Below, one piece after another: positions 35,635 to 47,396 of a DNA stretch of 64,000 bases; position 1 is the first letter of the stretch; each line of letters opens with the position of its first letter. The stretch is from Pseudomonas_T sp032052615 (GTDB lineage: Bacteria > Pseudomonadota > Gammaproteobacteria > Pseudomonadales > Pseudomonadaceae). The DNA lies in contig DAMBWF010000003.1 in the NCBI GenBank assembly GCA_032052615.1, positions 186,001 to 250,000 on the forward strand, read 5' to 3'. The position numbers were made by a program, and so were the translations under genes. A model generated the notes under the pieces. The model did not search any database, was not told where the DNA came from, and saw only the letters and a list, made by a program, of their open reading frames with translations.

Positions 35635-35700
35635 TGAAGGTACCCGGCCAGTCCCTACAATCCCTCTCAATCGATAGCCGTTCCAGGCAGGAGAATCCCG

Positions 35701-36918
35701 ATGTCCGTTGAGCAAGTCGCGGTGCAACGCGCCGATTTCGACCAACTGATGGTGCCCAACTACGCACCCGCCGCTTTCATTCCCGTACGCGGCCAGGGCT
35801 CGCGAGTCTGGGACCAGAGCGGTCGAGAGCTGATCGACTTCGCCGGCGGGATCGCCGTGAACGTGCTGGGTCACTGTCACCCGGCCCTGGTGAAGGCCCT
35901 GACCGACCAGGCCAACCGTCTCTGGCACGTCTCCAACGTGTTCACCAACGAGCCGGCCCTGCGCCTGGCCCGCAAGCTGATCGACGCCACCTTCGCCGAG
36001 CGGGTGTTCTTCTGCAACTCCGGGGCGGAAGCCAACGAGGCCTCCTTCAAGCTGGCCCGTCGCGTCGCCCACGATCGCTTCGGCCCGGAAAAGCACGAGA
36101 TCATCGCCGCTCTCAACAGCTTCCACGGTCGCACCCTGTTCACCGTCAGCGTCGCCGGGCAGCCGAAGTATTCCGACGGCTTCGGACCGAAGATCCAGGG
36201 CATCACCCATGTGCCCTACAACGATCTGGACGCGCTGAAGGCGGCGATTTCCGACAAGACCTGCGCCGTGGTGCTCGAACCGATCCAGGGCGAGGGCGGC
36301 GTATTGCCCGCCCAGCGCGCCTACCTGGAAGGCGCACGCGCCCTCTGCGACGCCCACGACGCCCTGTTGATCTTCGATGAAGTGCAGACCGGCATGGGCC
36401 GTACCGGCGAGCTGTTCGCCTACCAGCATTTCGGTGTCGCCCCCGACATCCTCTCCAGCGCCAAGAGCCTGGGCGGCGGCTTCCCCATCGGGGCGATGCT
36501 CACCACCACCGAGGTGGCGAAACACTTGGCCGTGGGCACCCACGGCACCACCTACGGCGGCAACCCGCTGGCCTGCGCGGTGGGCGAGGCCGTGATGGAC
36601 GTGGTGAACACCCCGGAAGTCCTGCGGGGCGTGAAGGAGCGCGGCGAGCGCCTGAGCGCCCGCCTGCGCGAACTGGGCCAGCGCTACGGTGTGTTCGGTG
36701 AGGTGCGCGGCCTGGGCCTGCTGATTGGCTGCGTGCTCACCGATGCCTGGAAAGGCAAGGCCAAGGACATCCTCAACGCGGCCGAGAAGGAAGCGGTGAT
36801 GGTGCTTCAGGCCAGCCCGGACGTGGTGCGCTTCGCACCCAGCCTGGTGATCGACGAGGCTGACATCGACGAAGGTCTGGCCCGCTTCGAGCGCGCCCTG
36901 GCCAAGCTGACGGCCTGA
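35701..36918 (+). CDS. aruC: Succinylornithine / N-acetylornithine aminotransferase AruC
   Basis: AruC is a class III PLP aminotransferase for step 3 of the arginine succinyltransferase pathway (N2-succinylornithine to succinylglutamate semialdehyde); the Pseudomonas enzyme also serves as N-acetylornithine aminotransferase in arginine biosynthesis. 405 residues. LIFDEVQTGMGRTG holds the PLP-contacting aspartate, and SSAKSLGGGFPIGAM the Schiff-base lysine (about residue 258). GGAGAA precedes the ATG by about six bases. It leads the aru operon but is separated from aruF by an attenuator-like hairpin. Confidence 0.96.
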   Translation: MSVEQVAVQRADFDQLMVPNYAPAAFIPVRGQGSRVWDQSGRELIDFAGGIAVNVLGHCHPALVKALTDQANRLWHVSNVFTNEPALRLARKLIDATFAERVFFCNSGAEANEASFKLARRVAHDRFGPEKHEIIAALNSFHGRTLFTVSVAGQPKYSDGFGPKIQGITHVPYNDLDALKAAISDKTCAVVLEPIQGEGGVLPAQRAYLEGARALCDAHDALLIFDEVQTGMGRTGELFAYQHFGVAPDILSSAKSLGGGFPIGAMLTTTEVAKHLAVGTHGTTYGGNPLACAVGEAVMDVVNTPEVLRGVKERGERLSARLRELGQRYGVFGEVRGLGLLIGCVLTDAWKGKAKDILNAAEKEAVMVLQASPDVVRFAPSLVIDEADIDEGLARFERALAKLTA

Positions 36919-36983
36919 CGCCGCGCGCACCGCGAAGGCGGTGCGCTTCCGGCTGGCGCGTTCCGACGCGCCCAACCCTATCG

Positions 36984-37003
36984 ACCGGCGCGAGCCGGTT
37001 TTT
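36984..37003 (+). terminator. Attenuator-like hairpin between aruC and aruF
   Basis: A 6-bp stem ACCGGC-GCGA-GCCGGT runs into five T. A stronger 9-bp hairpin without T-run (GCGCACCGC / GCGGTGCGC) precedes it at 36925-36946. Partial termination here would give more aruC than aruFGDBE. Confidence 0.55.
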
Positions 37004-37043
37004 CCGGCGCTGTGACCCGGAGTTTCTAGAAAGGAGTGGCACC

Positions 37044-38063
37044 ATGCTGGTGATGCGCCCTGCGCAACTGTCCGACTTGGCCGAGATTCGGCGCCTGGCT
37101 GCCGACAGCCCGGTCGGTGTCACTTCGTTGCCCGACGACGATGAGCGCCTTCGGGAAAAGGTGCTGGCCTCCGAAGCCTCCTTCGCCGCCGAAGTCAGCT
37201 TCAACGGCGAGGAAAGCTACTTCTTCGTGCTCGAGGACACCGACGCCGGGCGGTTGGTGGGCTGCTCGGGAATCGTCGCCTCCGCCGGCTATTCCGAGCC
37301 GTTCTACAGTTTTCGTAACGAGACCTTCGTGCACGCCTCTCGCGAGCTGAAGATCCACAACAAGATCCATGCCCTTTCGCTCTGCCACGACCTCACCGGC
37401 AACAGCCTGCTCACCAGCTTCTATGTCGAGCGGCCCCTGGTGGACACCGTGTTCGCCGAGTTGAACTCCCGTGCCCGCCTGCTGTTCGTCGCCAGCCACC
37501 CGGAACGCTTCGCCGATTCGGTGGTGGTGGAAATCGTCGGGCAGAGCGACGAGCAGGGCAATTCGCCGTTCTGGGACGCCGTGGGGCGGAATTTCTTCGA
37601 CATGAACTATGCCCAGGCCGAGCGCCTGAGCGGCCTGAAGAGCCGGACGTTCCTCGCCGAGCTGATGCCCCACTACCCGATCTACGTGCCGCTGCTGCCG
37701 GACGCCGCCCAGGAAGCCATGGGCCAGGTGCATCCTCGCGCGCAGATCACCTTCGACATCCTGATGCGCGAGGGCTTCGAGACCGACCATTACATCGACA
37801 TCTTCGATGGCGGCCCGACCCTTCACGCGCGCACCTCGGGCATTCGTTCCATCGCCCAGAGCCGCATGGTGCCGGCGCGGATCGGCGAAGCGCAGGGCAG
37901 GGGCGGCCGGCCCTACCTGGTGAGCAATGGCCTGCTGCAGGATTTCCGCGCCCTGGTGGCGGAGCTGGACTGGGTCCCCGGCAAACCGGTGGCCTTGCCC
38001 CGGGCGGCCGCCGAGGCCCTGGGTGTCGGCGAGGGCGCCAGCGTGCGTCTGGTGGCAGTTTGA
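37044..38063 (+). CDS. aruF: Arginine/ornithine N2-succinyltransferase subunit AruF (alpha)
   Basis: AruF and AruG form the heteromeric succinyltransferase that transfers succinyl from succinyl-CoA to the alpha-amino group of arginine (step 1). 339 residues of the AstA family with a GNAT-like fold. Typical segments are MLVMRPAQLSDLAEIRRLA (residues 1-19), LCHDLTGNSLLTSFYV (about 113), FLAELMPHYPIYVPLLP (about 210) and the catalytic-region YIDIFDGGPTLHA (about 252). AGGAG-like bases lie before the ATG at 37044. The paralogue aruG follows. Confidence 0.95.
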   Translation: MLVMRPAQLSDLAEIRRLAADSPVGVTSLPDDDERLREKVLASEASFAAEVSFNGEESYFFVLEDTDAGRLVGCSGIVASAGYSEPFYSFRNETFVHASRELKIHNKIHALSLCHDLTGNSLLTSFYVERPLVDTVFAELNSRARLLFVASHPERFADSVVVEIVGQSDEQGNSPFWDAVGRNFFDMNYAQAERLSGLKSRTFLAELMPHYPIYVPLLPDAAQEAMGQVHPRAQITFDILMREGFETDHYIDIFDGGPTLHARTSGIRSIAQSRMVPARIGEAQGRGGRPYLVSNGLLQDFRALVAELDWVPGKPVALPRAAAEALGVGEGASVRLVAV

Positions 38064-38157
38064 GCAAACTTGTCCGGATGGATCGCCGCGCGATCCGTCC
38101 GTATCGCCTGTGTGCGGCCTCGATACCGCTACGGGGTGAACCCTTCCGGAGAAAGTC

Positions 38158-39198
38158 ATGATCGTTCGTCCCGTACGCAGCGCCGATTTGCCGGCGCTGA
38201 TCGAGTTGGCGCGCAGCACAGGCGCCGGCTTGACCACTCTGCCGGCCAACGAAGAACGCCTCGCCCACCGGGTCGGCTGGGCGGAGAAGGCTTTCAACGG
38301 CCAGGCGGAGCGGGGCGATGCCGACTACCTGTTCGTGATGGAGGACGACGAGGGCCGCGTAGTGGGAATCTCCGCGGTCGCCGGCGCGGTCGGCCTGCGC
38401 GAGCCCTGGTACAACTATCGGGTCGGCCTCACCGTCAGCGCGTCCCAGGAACTGGGTATCCATCGCGAGATTCCCACCCTGTTCCTCGCCAACGACCTCA
38501 CCGGCAACTCCGAGCTGTGTTCGCTGTTCCTGCACGCCGGTTACCGCAACGGGCTGAACGGCCGCCTGCTCTCCAAGGCGCGCTTCCTGTTCATCGCCGA
38601 GTTCCGCGCGTTATTCGGCGACAAGGTCATCGCCGAGATGCGCGGCATGTCCGATGAGAACGGCCGCTCGCCATTCTGGGAAAGCCTCGGCCGGCATTTC
38701 TTCAAGATGGAATTCAGCCAGGCCGACTACCTTACCGGAGTCGGCAACAAGGCGTTCATCGCCGAGCTGATGCCCAAGTTCCCGCTGTACACCTGCTTCC
38801 TCTCCGAGGATGCCCGGGCCAGCATCGGCCGCGTGCATCCGGACACCGAGCCCGCCCTGGCGATGCTCAAGGGCGAGGGGTTCGCTTACCAGGGTTATGT
38901 CGACATCTTCGATGCCGGCCCGGCCATCGAGGCCCCCACCGGGGCGATCCGCGCGGTGCGCGACAGCCAGGTGCTGGTGCTGGCCGTCGGCACCCCGGGC
39001 GACGATGCCGAGCCCTACCTCGTGCATAACCGCAAGCGCGAGGGCTGCCGCATCACGGCCGGCAACGCGCGGGTGGCGGCGGGCACCCTGGTGGTCGACC
39101 CGGCCACCGCGCGGCGCCTGCAGCTCGGCGCCGGCGCCCAGGTACGGGCCGTGCCGTTGTCGTCCCGACCGACCCTCGACCAGGAGAACAGTCGATGA
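38158..39198 (+). CDS. aruG: Arginine/ornithine N2-succinyltransferase subunit AruG (beta)
   Basis: The second succinyltransferase subunit, 346 residues, a clear paralogue of AruF over its whole length (MIVRPVRSADLPALIELA; FLANDLTGNSELCSLFL; FIAELMPKFPLYTCFL; GYVDIFDAGPAIEA). In Pseudomonas the gene pair replaces the single astA of enterobacteria. Its stop overlaps the aruD start as ATGA, which couples translation. GGAG lies eight bases before the ATG at 38158. Confidence 0.95.
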   Translation: MIVRPVRSADLPALIELARSTGAGLTTLPANEERLAHRVGWAEKAFNGQAERGDADYLFVMEDDEGRVVGISAVAGAVGLREPWYNYRVGLTVSASQELGIHREIPTLFLANDLTGNSELCSLFLHAGYRNGLNGRLLSKARFLFIAEFRALFGDKVIAEMRGMSDENGRSPFWESLGRHFFKMEFSQADYLTGVGNKAFIAELMPKFPLYTCFLSEDARASIGRVHPDTEPALAMLKGEGFAYQGYVDIFDAGPAIEAPTGAIRAVRDSQVLVLAVGTPGDDAEPYLVHNRKREGCRITAGNARVAAGTLVVDPATARRLQLGAGAQVRAVPLSSRPTLDQENSR

Positions 39199-40658
39199 GC
39201 ACCCATTACATCGCCGGCCAATGGCAGGCGGGGCAGGGCGAGCCCCTGCAATCCCTGAACCCGGTGACCCAGGCGGTCGTCTGGAGCGGCCAGGCGGCCA
39301 GCGCCGCCCAGGTGGACGCCGCCGTGGCCGCCGCCCGCTCCGCCTTCCCCGCCTGGGCGCGGCAACCCGTCGAGGCGCGCATCGAGGTGCTGAAGCGCTT
39401 CGCCGAAGGGCTCAAGCGCCATGCCGACGAGCTGGCCCGCTGTATCGGCGAGGAGACCGGCAAGCCGCTGTGGGAGGCGACCACCGAAGTGACCAGCATG
39501 GTCAACAAGGTCGGCATTTCCATCCAGAGCTACCGCGAGCGCACCGGCGAGAAGCGCGGCCCCCTGGGCGACGCCACCGCCGTGCTGCGGCACAAGCCCC
39601 ATGGCGTGGTCGCGGTGTTCGGCCCCTACAACTTCCCCGGACACCTGCCCAACGGGCACATCGTGCCGGCATTGCTGGCGGGCAATGCCGTGCTGTTCAA
39701 GCCCAGCGAACTGACCCCCAAGGTCGCCGAGCTGACGGTCCGGTGCTGGATCGAGGCGGGGTTGCCGAGCGGCGTCCTCGGCCTGCTCCAAGGCGCCCGC
39801 GACACCGGTGTGGCCCTGGCCAGCCACGACGGCCTCGACGGCCTGTTCTTCACCGGCTCCAGCCGTACCGGCAATCTGTTGCACAGTCAGTTCGCCGGTC
39901 GCCCGGACAAGATCCTCGCCCTGGAAATGGGCGGCAACAACCCGCTGGTCGTCGATTGGGTCGAGGACCTGGACGGCGCGGTCTACGCCATCATCCAGTC
40001 CGCCTTCATCTCCGCCGGCCAACGCTGCACCTGCGCGCGGCGCCTGCTGGTGCCGGCCGGCGCCTGGGGCGACGCCTTGCTGCAACGCCTGGTGGCGGTC
40101 AGTGCCCGCCTCGAAGTGGGCGCCTACGATGCGCAGCCGGCGCCCTTCATGGGCGCGGTAATCTCCCTGGCCGCCGCCGAGCAGTTGCTCGAGGCCCAGC
40201 GCCAGTTGATCGCCCAAGGCGCCACCGCGCTGCTGGAAATGACCCAGCCACACCCGGGCGCGGCCCTGCTGACCGCCGGCATCCTGGACGTGACCGCCGT
40301 TTCCGGGCGGCCCGACGAGGAGTTCTTCGGTCCGCTGCTGCAGGTTATCCGCTACGACGATTTCGACGGCGCCATCGCCGAGGCCAACGCCACCCGCTAC
40401 GGTCTGGCCGCTGGCCTGCTGTCGGACTCCCGCGAATGCTTCGAGCGCTTCCTGCTGGAGAGCCGCGCCGGGATCGTCAACTGGAACAAGCAGCTCACCG
40501 GCGCCGCCAGCAGCGCGCCGTTCGGCGGCGTCGGAGCTTCGGGCAACCATCGCCCCAGCGCCTACTACGCCGCCGATTACTGCGCCTACCCGGTGGCCTC
40601 GTTGGAAAGCGAACGCCTGAGCGTTCCGGCCAGCCTCAGCCCTGGCGTGCGGTTGTGA
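39195..40658 (+). CDS. aruD: Succinylglutamate semialdehyde dehydrogenase AruD (AstD)
   Basis: An NAD-dependent aldehyde dehydrogenase for step 4 of the pathway. 487 residues. The catalytic glutamate is in LALEMGGNNPLVV (about residue 246), the cysteine in SAFISAGQRCTCARRLL (about residue 280), and the NAD-binding FTGSSRTGNLL near residue 218. FGPYNFPGHLPNGHIVPALLAGNAVLFKPSELTP is the cofactor channel segment. The start overlaps the aruG stop. Confidence 0.96.
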   Translation: MSTHYIAGQWQAGQGEPLQSLNPVTQAVVWSGQAASAAQVDAAVAAARSAFPAWARQPVEARIEVLKRFAEGLKRHADELARCIGEETGKPLWEATTEVTSMVNKVGISIQSYRERTGEKRGPLGDATAVLRHKPHGVVAVFGPYNFPGHLPNGHIVPALLAGNAVLFKPSELTPKVAELTVRCWIEAGLPSGVLGLLQGARDTGVALASHDGLDGLFFTGSSRTGNLLHSQFAGRPDKILALEMGGNNPLVVDWVEDLDGAVYAIIQSAFISAGQRCTCARRLLVPAGAWGDALLQRLVAVSARLEVGAYDAQPAPFMGAVISLAAAEQLLEAQRQLIAQGATALLEMTQPHPGAALLTAGILDVTAVSGRPDEEFFGPLLQVIRYDDFDGAIAEANATRYGLAAGLLSDSRECFERFLLESRAGIVNWNKQLTGAASSAPFGGVGASGNHRPSAYYAADYCAYPVASLESERLSVPASLSPGVRL

Positions 40659-40720
40659 CCGACGCCGCACCGGTCGCCCGCGCGTCCCGGAACAATACGA
40701 ATTCGCCACGGAGCCTTGCT

Positions 40721-42067
40721 ATGAACGCCTATGAAGTGAATTTCGACGGCCTGGTCGGGCCGACCCATAACTATGGCGGTCTGTCGTTCGGCAACGTCGC
40801 CTCCCAGAACAACGGCCAGGCGGCCTCCAATCCGAGGGAGGCCGCCCGCCAGGGCCTGGCGAAGATGAAGGCGCTGATGGAGATGGGCTTCCAGCAGGGT
40901 GTCCTGGCCCCCCAGGAGCGTCCCGATGTCGTCGCCCTGCGTAGCCTGGGCTTCTCCGGCAGCGATGCCCAAGTGATCGAGAAAGCCGCGAAGACCGCCA
41001 TGCCGCTGCTAGCGGCTTGCAGCTCGGCGTCCAGCATGTGGACCGCCAACGCCTGCACCGTCAGCCCCAGCGCCGATACCGCCGACGGTCGCGTACATTT
41101 CACTGCGGCCAACCTGAACTGCAAGTTCCACCGCAGCATCGAGCACCCGACCACCAGCCGGGTGCTCGCCGCGATGTTCTCCAGCGAACGGCATTTCGCC
41201 CATCACCCGGCGCTGCCGGCGGTGAGCCAGTTCGGCGACGAAGGCGCGGCCAACCACACCCGCTTCAGCAGGGACTACGGCGAGCCCGGGGTGGAATTCT
41301 TCGTTTTCGGGCGTAGCGCGTTCGATCACCGCTTCCCGGCGCCGCAACGCTACCCGGCGCGGCAGACCCTGGAGGCCAGCCAGGCCATCGCCCGGTTGCA
41401 CGGCCTGGACGAGGCGGGCGTGGTCTACGCCCAGCAGAACCCGGCGGTGATCGATCAGGGCGTGTTCCACAACGACGTGATCGCGGTGGGCAACGGCGAG
41501 GTACTGTTCCACCACGACGACGCCTTCCTCGACAGCGACCGGGTCATCGCCGAGCTGCACGACAAACTGGCCCGTCGCGGCGGCCGCCTGGTGACCGTGC
41601 GGGTACCCCGCGAAGCCGTCACGGTGGACGAGGCGGTGCGTTCCTACCTGTTCAACAGCCAACTGCTCAGCCGCGCGGACGGCGGCATGCTGCTGGTGGT
41701 GCCGGAGGAATGCCGCAACGACGAGCGGGTCTGGCGCTACCTGTCCCAGCTCACCGCCGACGAAGGGCCGATCCGCGAGGTGAAGGTGTTCGACCTCAAG
41801 CAGAGCATGCAGAACGGTGGCGGGCCCGCTTGCCTGCGCCTGCGCGTCGCCCTGCGCCAGGACGAGCTGGACGCGGTCAACCCCCGGGTCCTGCTGACCT
41901 CGGCGCTCTACGATGAGCTGGTCGCCTGGGTCGATGCCCACTACCGCGACCGCCTGGTGGAAAGCGACCTGGCCGATCCGCAGTTGCTGGTGGAGTGCCG
42001 GACCGCGCTGGACGAACTGACCCGAATCCTTAAACTGGGCTCGGTATACCCCTTCCAACTCGATTGA
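40721..42067 (+). CDS. aruB: N-succinylarginine dihydrolase AruB (AstB)
   Basis: AstB hydrolyses N2-succinylarginine to succinylornithine, two NH3 and CO2 (step 2). 448 residues, the P. aeruginosa length. The pentein-fold family opening MNAYEVNFDGLVGPTHNYGGLSFGN is complete; catalytic-region segments include SVSPSADT-like TVSPSADTADGRVHFTAANL (about residue 115), FHNDVIAVGNGEVLFHH with the histidine (about 248) and SMQNGGGPACLRLRV with the nucleophilic cysteine (about 369). The preceding 62-base gap has GGAG. Confidence 0.96.
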   Translation: MNAYEVNFDGLVGPTHNYGGLSFGNVASQNNGQAASNPREAARQGLAKMKALMEMGFQQGVLAPQERPDVVALRSLGFSGSDAQVIEKAAKTAMPLLAACSSASSMWTANACTVSPSADTADGRVHFTAANLNCKFHRSIEHPTTSRVLAAMFSSERHFAHHPALPAVSQFGDEGAANHTRFSRDYGEPGVEFFVFGRSAFDHRFPAPQRYPARQTLEASQAIARLHGLDEAGVVYAQQNPAVIDQGVFHNDVIAVGNGEVLFHHDDAFLDSDRVIAELHDKLARRGGRLVTVRVPREAVTVDEAVRSYLFNSQLLSRADGGMLLVVPEECRNDERVWRYLSQLTADEGPIREVKVFDLKQSMQNGGGPACLRLRVALRQDELDAVNPRVLLTSALYDELVAWVDAHYRDRLVESDLADPQLLVECRTALDELTRILKLGSVYPFQLD

Positions 42068-42136
42068 GGCCGCTGTCGCGGAACTCCGCGCGGCCGGCGT
42101 GCCGCGCATCACCGCCGCAGCCGCCGGGAGCCTGAC

Positions 42137-42418
42137 ATGAGCGACGCCCTGCAACTGATCCTCGAAGACACCGACGGCACCCAGCTTGAAACTTCCTGCA
42201 CCCGCTTCGCCGTGGTCTGGCAAGGGCGCGAAGTGTGGATTCAACAGGCCGGCAACGGCCAGTTGCTGATCGGCGTGGACGTGGAGGACGGCGATACCGA
42301 ATACGCCAACCTCCTGCTGCGCCCCCTGGCCACCAACCTGGTCAGCCTGCAACTGGAAATGGAGCCGGTGGGCGAGGACGACGACGATCACGTCCATGGT
42401 CCGGACTGCAATCACTGA
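42137..42418 (+). CDS. Small acidic protein with HVHGPDCNH tail, within the aru operon
   Basis: A 93-residue acidic protein between aruB and aruE, where P. aeruginosa also has a small gene as I recall (PA0900). The main body looks like a beta-rich fold (LQLILEDTDGTQLETSCTRFAVVWQGREVWIQQAGNGQLLIGVDVEDGD). The last residues, EDDDDHVHGPDCNH, form a likely metal-binding tail. The same HVHGPDC[D/N]H motif opens the SEC-C mini-protein at 13350-13541. GGGAG lies about eight bases before the ATG at 42137. Function unknown. Confidence 0.8.
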   Translation: MSDALQLILEDTDGTQLETSCTRFAVVWQGREVWIQQAGNGQLLIGVDVEDGDTEYANLLLRPLATNLVSLQLEMEPVGEDDDDHVHGPDCNH

Positions 42419-42445
42419 TTCTCGACGCTTGAGCCGGAGACGCCC

Positions 42446-43444
42446 ATGCTCGCCCTTGGCAAACTGCTTGAACTGACCCTGGCCGGCCGCGAACCGACCG
42501 AGAAGATTCAACTGACCGCCGACGGGGTGCGCCTGCACTGGCTGGCCGAGGGCGCCCTGGAAGTGACGCCGGCGGCGGATGCCGACGGCGGACTCGACCT
42601 GCTGCTATCGGCCGGCATCCACGGCAACGAGACCGCGCCCATCGAGCTGCTGGACCGCTTGCTGCAAGGCATCGCCCGCGGCGAACTCAAGCCCCGGGCG
42701 CGGGTTCTCTTCCTGCTGGGCAACCCCGAGGCGATGCGCCGAGGCGAACGCTACGTCGAGCATGACATCAACCGCCTGTTCAATGGCCGCCATGCCGATG
42801 CCAGCGGGCCGGAAGCGTTGCGCGCCAACGAGTTGGAGCGCCTGGCGGCCGCTTTTTTCTCCAAGCCGGGTCGGCAGCGCCTGCATTACGACCTGCATAC
42901 CGCCATCCGCGGTTCGAGGATCGAACAGTTCGCCCTCTACCCCTACCGCGAGGGCAGGGTGCACTCGCGGCGAGAACTGGCGCGTCTGGGGGCGGCCGGC
43001 ATCGAGGCCGTGTTGTTGCAGAGCAAGCCCGGCATCACCTTCAGCGCCTACACCTACGCCCAACTGGAGGCGGAAGCTTTCACCCTGGAGCTGGGCAAGG
43101 CGCGTCCCTTCGGCCAGAACGCGGGGGTCAACCTGGAGCGCTTGGAGCGACGGCTGCGAAGCGTGGTGGATGGCAGCGAGCCCGCCGATGGGGAGGCCGG
43201 CTTGGCGGGACTGCGCGTATTCGCCGTGTCTCGGGAGATCATCAAGCAAAGCGATCACTTCCGCCTGAACCTGCCCGACGACATCGAGAACTTCAGCGAG
43301 CTTCCCCGGGGCGCGCTGCTGGCCGAGGACAGTGGTGGCGTGCGCTGGGAAGTGGACGAGGCCGAGGCCCGGATCATCTTCCCCAACCCGAAGGTGAAGA
43401 ACGGGCTTCGCGCCGGCATCGTGATCGTCCCGGCCACGCTCTAG
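42446..43444 (+). CDS. aruE: Succinylglutamate desuccinylase AruE (AstE)
   Basis: AstE releases succinate and glutamate from succinylglutamate (step 5). A 332-residue zinc hydrolase of the AspA/AstE family. Zinc ligands are in LSAGIHGNETAPIELLD (histidine and glutamate, about residues 59-62) and LHYDLHTAIRGSRIEQFALYP (histidine, about 152). FTLELGKARPFGQN (about 213) holds the catalytic glutamate. Last gene of the arginine pathway, 27 bases after the small acidic gene and 69 before ltaE. Confidence 0.95.
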   Translation: MLALGKLLELTLAGREPTEKIQLTADGVRLHWLAEGALEVTPAADADGGLDLLLSAGIHGNETAPIELLDRLLQGIARGELKPRARVLFLLGNPEAMRRGERYVEHDINRLFNGRHADASGPEALRANELERLAAAFFSKPGRQRLHYDLHTAIRGSRIEQFALYPYREGRVHSRRELARLGAAGIEAVLLQSKPGITFSAYTYAQLEAEAFTLELGKARPFGQNAGVNLERLERRLRSVVDGSEPADGEAGLAGLRVFAVSREIIKQSDHFRLNLPDDIENFSELPRGALLAEDSGGVRWEVDEAEARIIFPNPKVKNGLRAGIVIVPATL

Positions 43445-43513
43445 CCGGGACGGGCATCTTGTGGCGGCGGACGGGCCCGCATAGCATCGGGGGCCCCGCA
43501 TGAGGAGTCCGTT

Positions 43514-44512
43514 GTGAGCCTGATCGACCTGCGAAGCGATACCGTCACCCAGCCTACCCCCGGCATGCGCGAAGCCATGCAGCGCGCGGAACTGGGGGAC
43601 GACGTGTACGGTGAAGACCCGACCGTCAACCGCCTGGAGGCCAGCCTGGCCGAGCGCCTGGGGTTCGCCGCCGCGCTGTTCGTGCCCACCGGCACCATGA
43701 GCAACCTCCTGGCGCTCATGGCCCATTGCGAGCGGGGCGACGAGTACATCGTCGGGCAACAGGCCCACACCTATAAGTACGAAGGCGGCGGCGCGGCGGT
43801 GCTGGGTTCGATCCAGCCCCAGCCACTGGACGCCGAGGCCGATGGTTCCCTTGACCTGGCCAAGGTAGAGGCGGCGATAAAGGCCGACGACTTCCACTTC
43901 GCCCGTACCCGCCTGCTGGCCCTGGAAAACACCATGCAGGGCAAGGTACTGCCGCTGGACTACCTGGCCGAGGCGCGGGCCTTCACCCGTCGCCGCGGTC
44001 TGGGGCTGCACCTGGACGGCGCCCGGCTGTTCAACGCGGCGGTGGCGCTGGGCGTGGCGGCGGCGGAGATCGCCCGGCACTTCGATTCGGTCTCGGTGTG
44101 CCTGTCCAAGGGGCTCGGCGCGCCGGTGGGGTCGGTGCTCTGCGGTGACGCCGCGCTGATCGGCAAGGCCCGCCGGCTGCGCAAGATGGTCGGCGGCGGC
44201 ATGCGTCAGGCCGGCGTGCTGGCGGCGGCGGGATTGTACGCACTGGAGCATCAGGTCGAGCGCCTGGCCGAGGACCACGCCAATGCCCGGCGCCTCGGCG
44301 AAGGCCTGAGGGAACATGGCTTCGAGGTGGAGCCGGTGCAGACCAATATGGTCTACGTGGCCATCGGCGATCGCGCCGGCGCTCTCAAGGCCCATCTGCG
44401 TCAGCACGGGGTGGTGGTCAGCGCGGCGCCGCGCTTGCGCCTGGTTACCCATCTTGGCGTCGGCACGGCGGATATCCCTCGTGTACTGGAAGCCTTCGCT
44501 TCCTTCGCGTGA
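43514..44512 (+). CDS. ltaE: Low-specificity L-threonine aldolase
   Basis: LtaE is a PLP enzyme that splits L-threonine or L-allo-threonine to glycine and acetaldehyde. 332 residues; the start is GTG at 43514 with GAGGAG nine bases upstream. Family marks: LIDLRSDTVTQPTPGMREAM (residues 3-22), GDDVYGEDPTVNRLE, HLDGARLFNAAVALG (aspartate that pairs with PLP nitrogen) and VCLSKGLGAPVGSVLCG with the PLP lysine (about residue 198). Lies between aruE and alaS. Confidence 0.93.
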   Translation: MSLIDLRSDTVTQPTPGMREAMQRAELGDDVYGEDPTVNRLEASLAERLGFAAALFVPTGTMSNLLALMAHCERGDEYIVGQQAHTYKYEGGGAAVLGSIQPQPLDAEADGSLDLAKVEAAIKADDFHFARTRLLALENTMQGKVLPLDYLAEARAFTRRRGLGLHLDGARLFNAAVALGVAAAEIARHFDSVSVCLSKGLGAPVGSVLCGDAALIGKARRLRKMVGGGMRQAGVLAAAGLYALEHQVERLAEDHANARRLGEGLREHGFEVEPVQTNMVYVAIGDRAGALKAHLRQHGVVVSAAPRLRLVTHLGVGTADIPRVLEAFASFA

Positions 44513-44595
44513 TCCGAGCGGGCGCTCGCCGGAACCGACCTCGCCCCATAGGCCGTGTCTATCGCAAAAGAGCTACCCGCCGGTGGCGAGGCCGA

Positions 44596-44601
44596 TATAA
44601 T
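44596..44601 (+). promoter_or_regulatory. Candidate -10 element of alaS
   Basis: TATAAT, 47 bases before the alaS ATG, in GATATAATGCG. A -35 at 17 bases (CTACCC) is poor. Supported by the -10 alone. Confidence 0.4.
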
Positions 44602-44647
44602 GCGGCCTTTGCCGGCGCCCCTGGCTACCATTTTTCTGGAAAAATCA

Positions 44648-47272
<2,625 letters not shown>

Positions 47273-47396
47273 GTTCCATGGGGCGCGCGCGGCGCGCCTC
47301 CGGTTCACTGTGTCAAAGCCTGTGTTTGCGAGCCTTGGCAGTCCTGTCGAGATGGATGTTTAATGAGCGCCCTTCGAGGGTTTAGGCGGCAGAGAA

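Larger units (their letters stand above)
35333..35700. other. Control region of the aru operon
   Basis: 368 bases without a gene. It holds two ArgR half-site candidates (listed separately) and a GGCAGGAG ribosome binding site six bases before aruC. Confidence 0.6.

Noticed and set aside
38810..40720. Long frame continuous with aruB through aruG and aruD
   Set aside because: Only the part from 40721 is aruB. The upstream part is an alternate frame of two well-supported genes.
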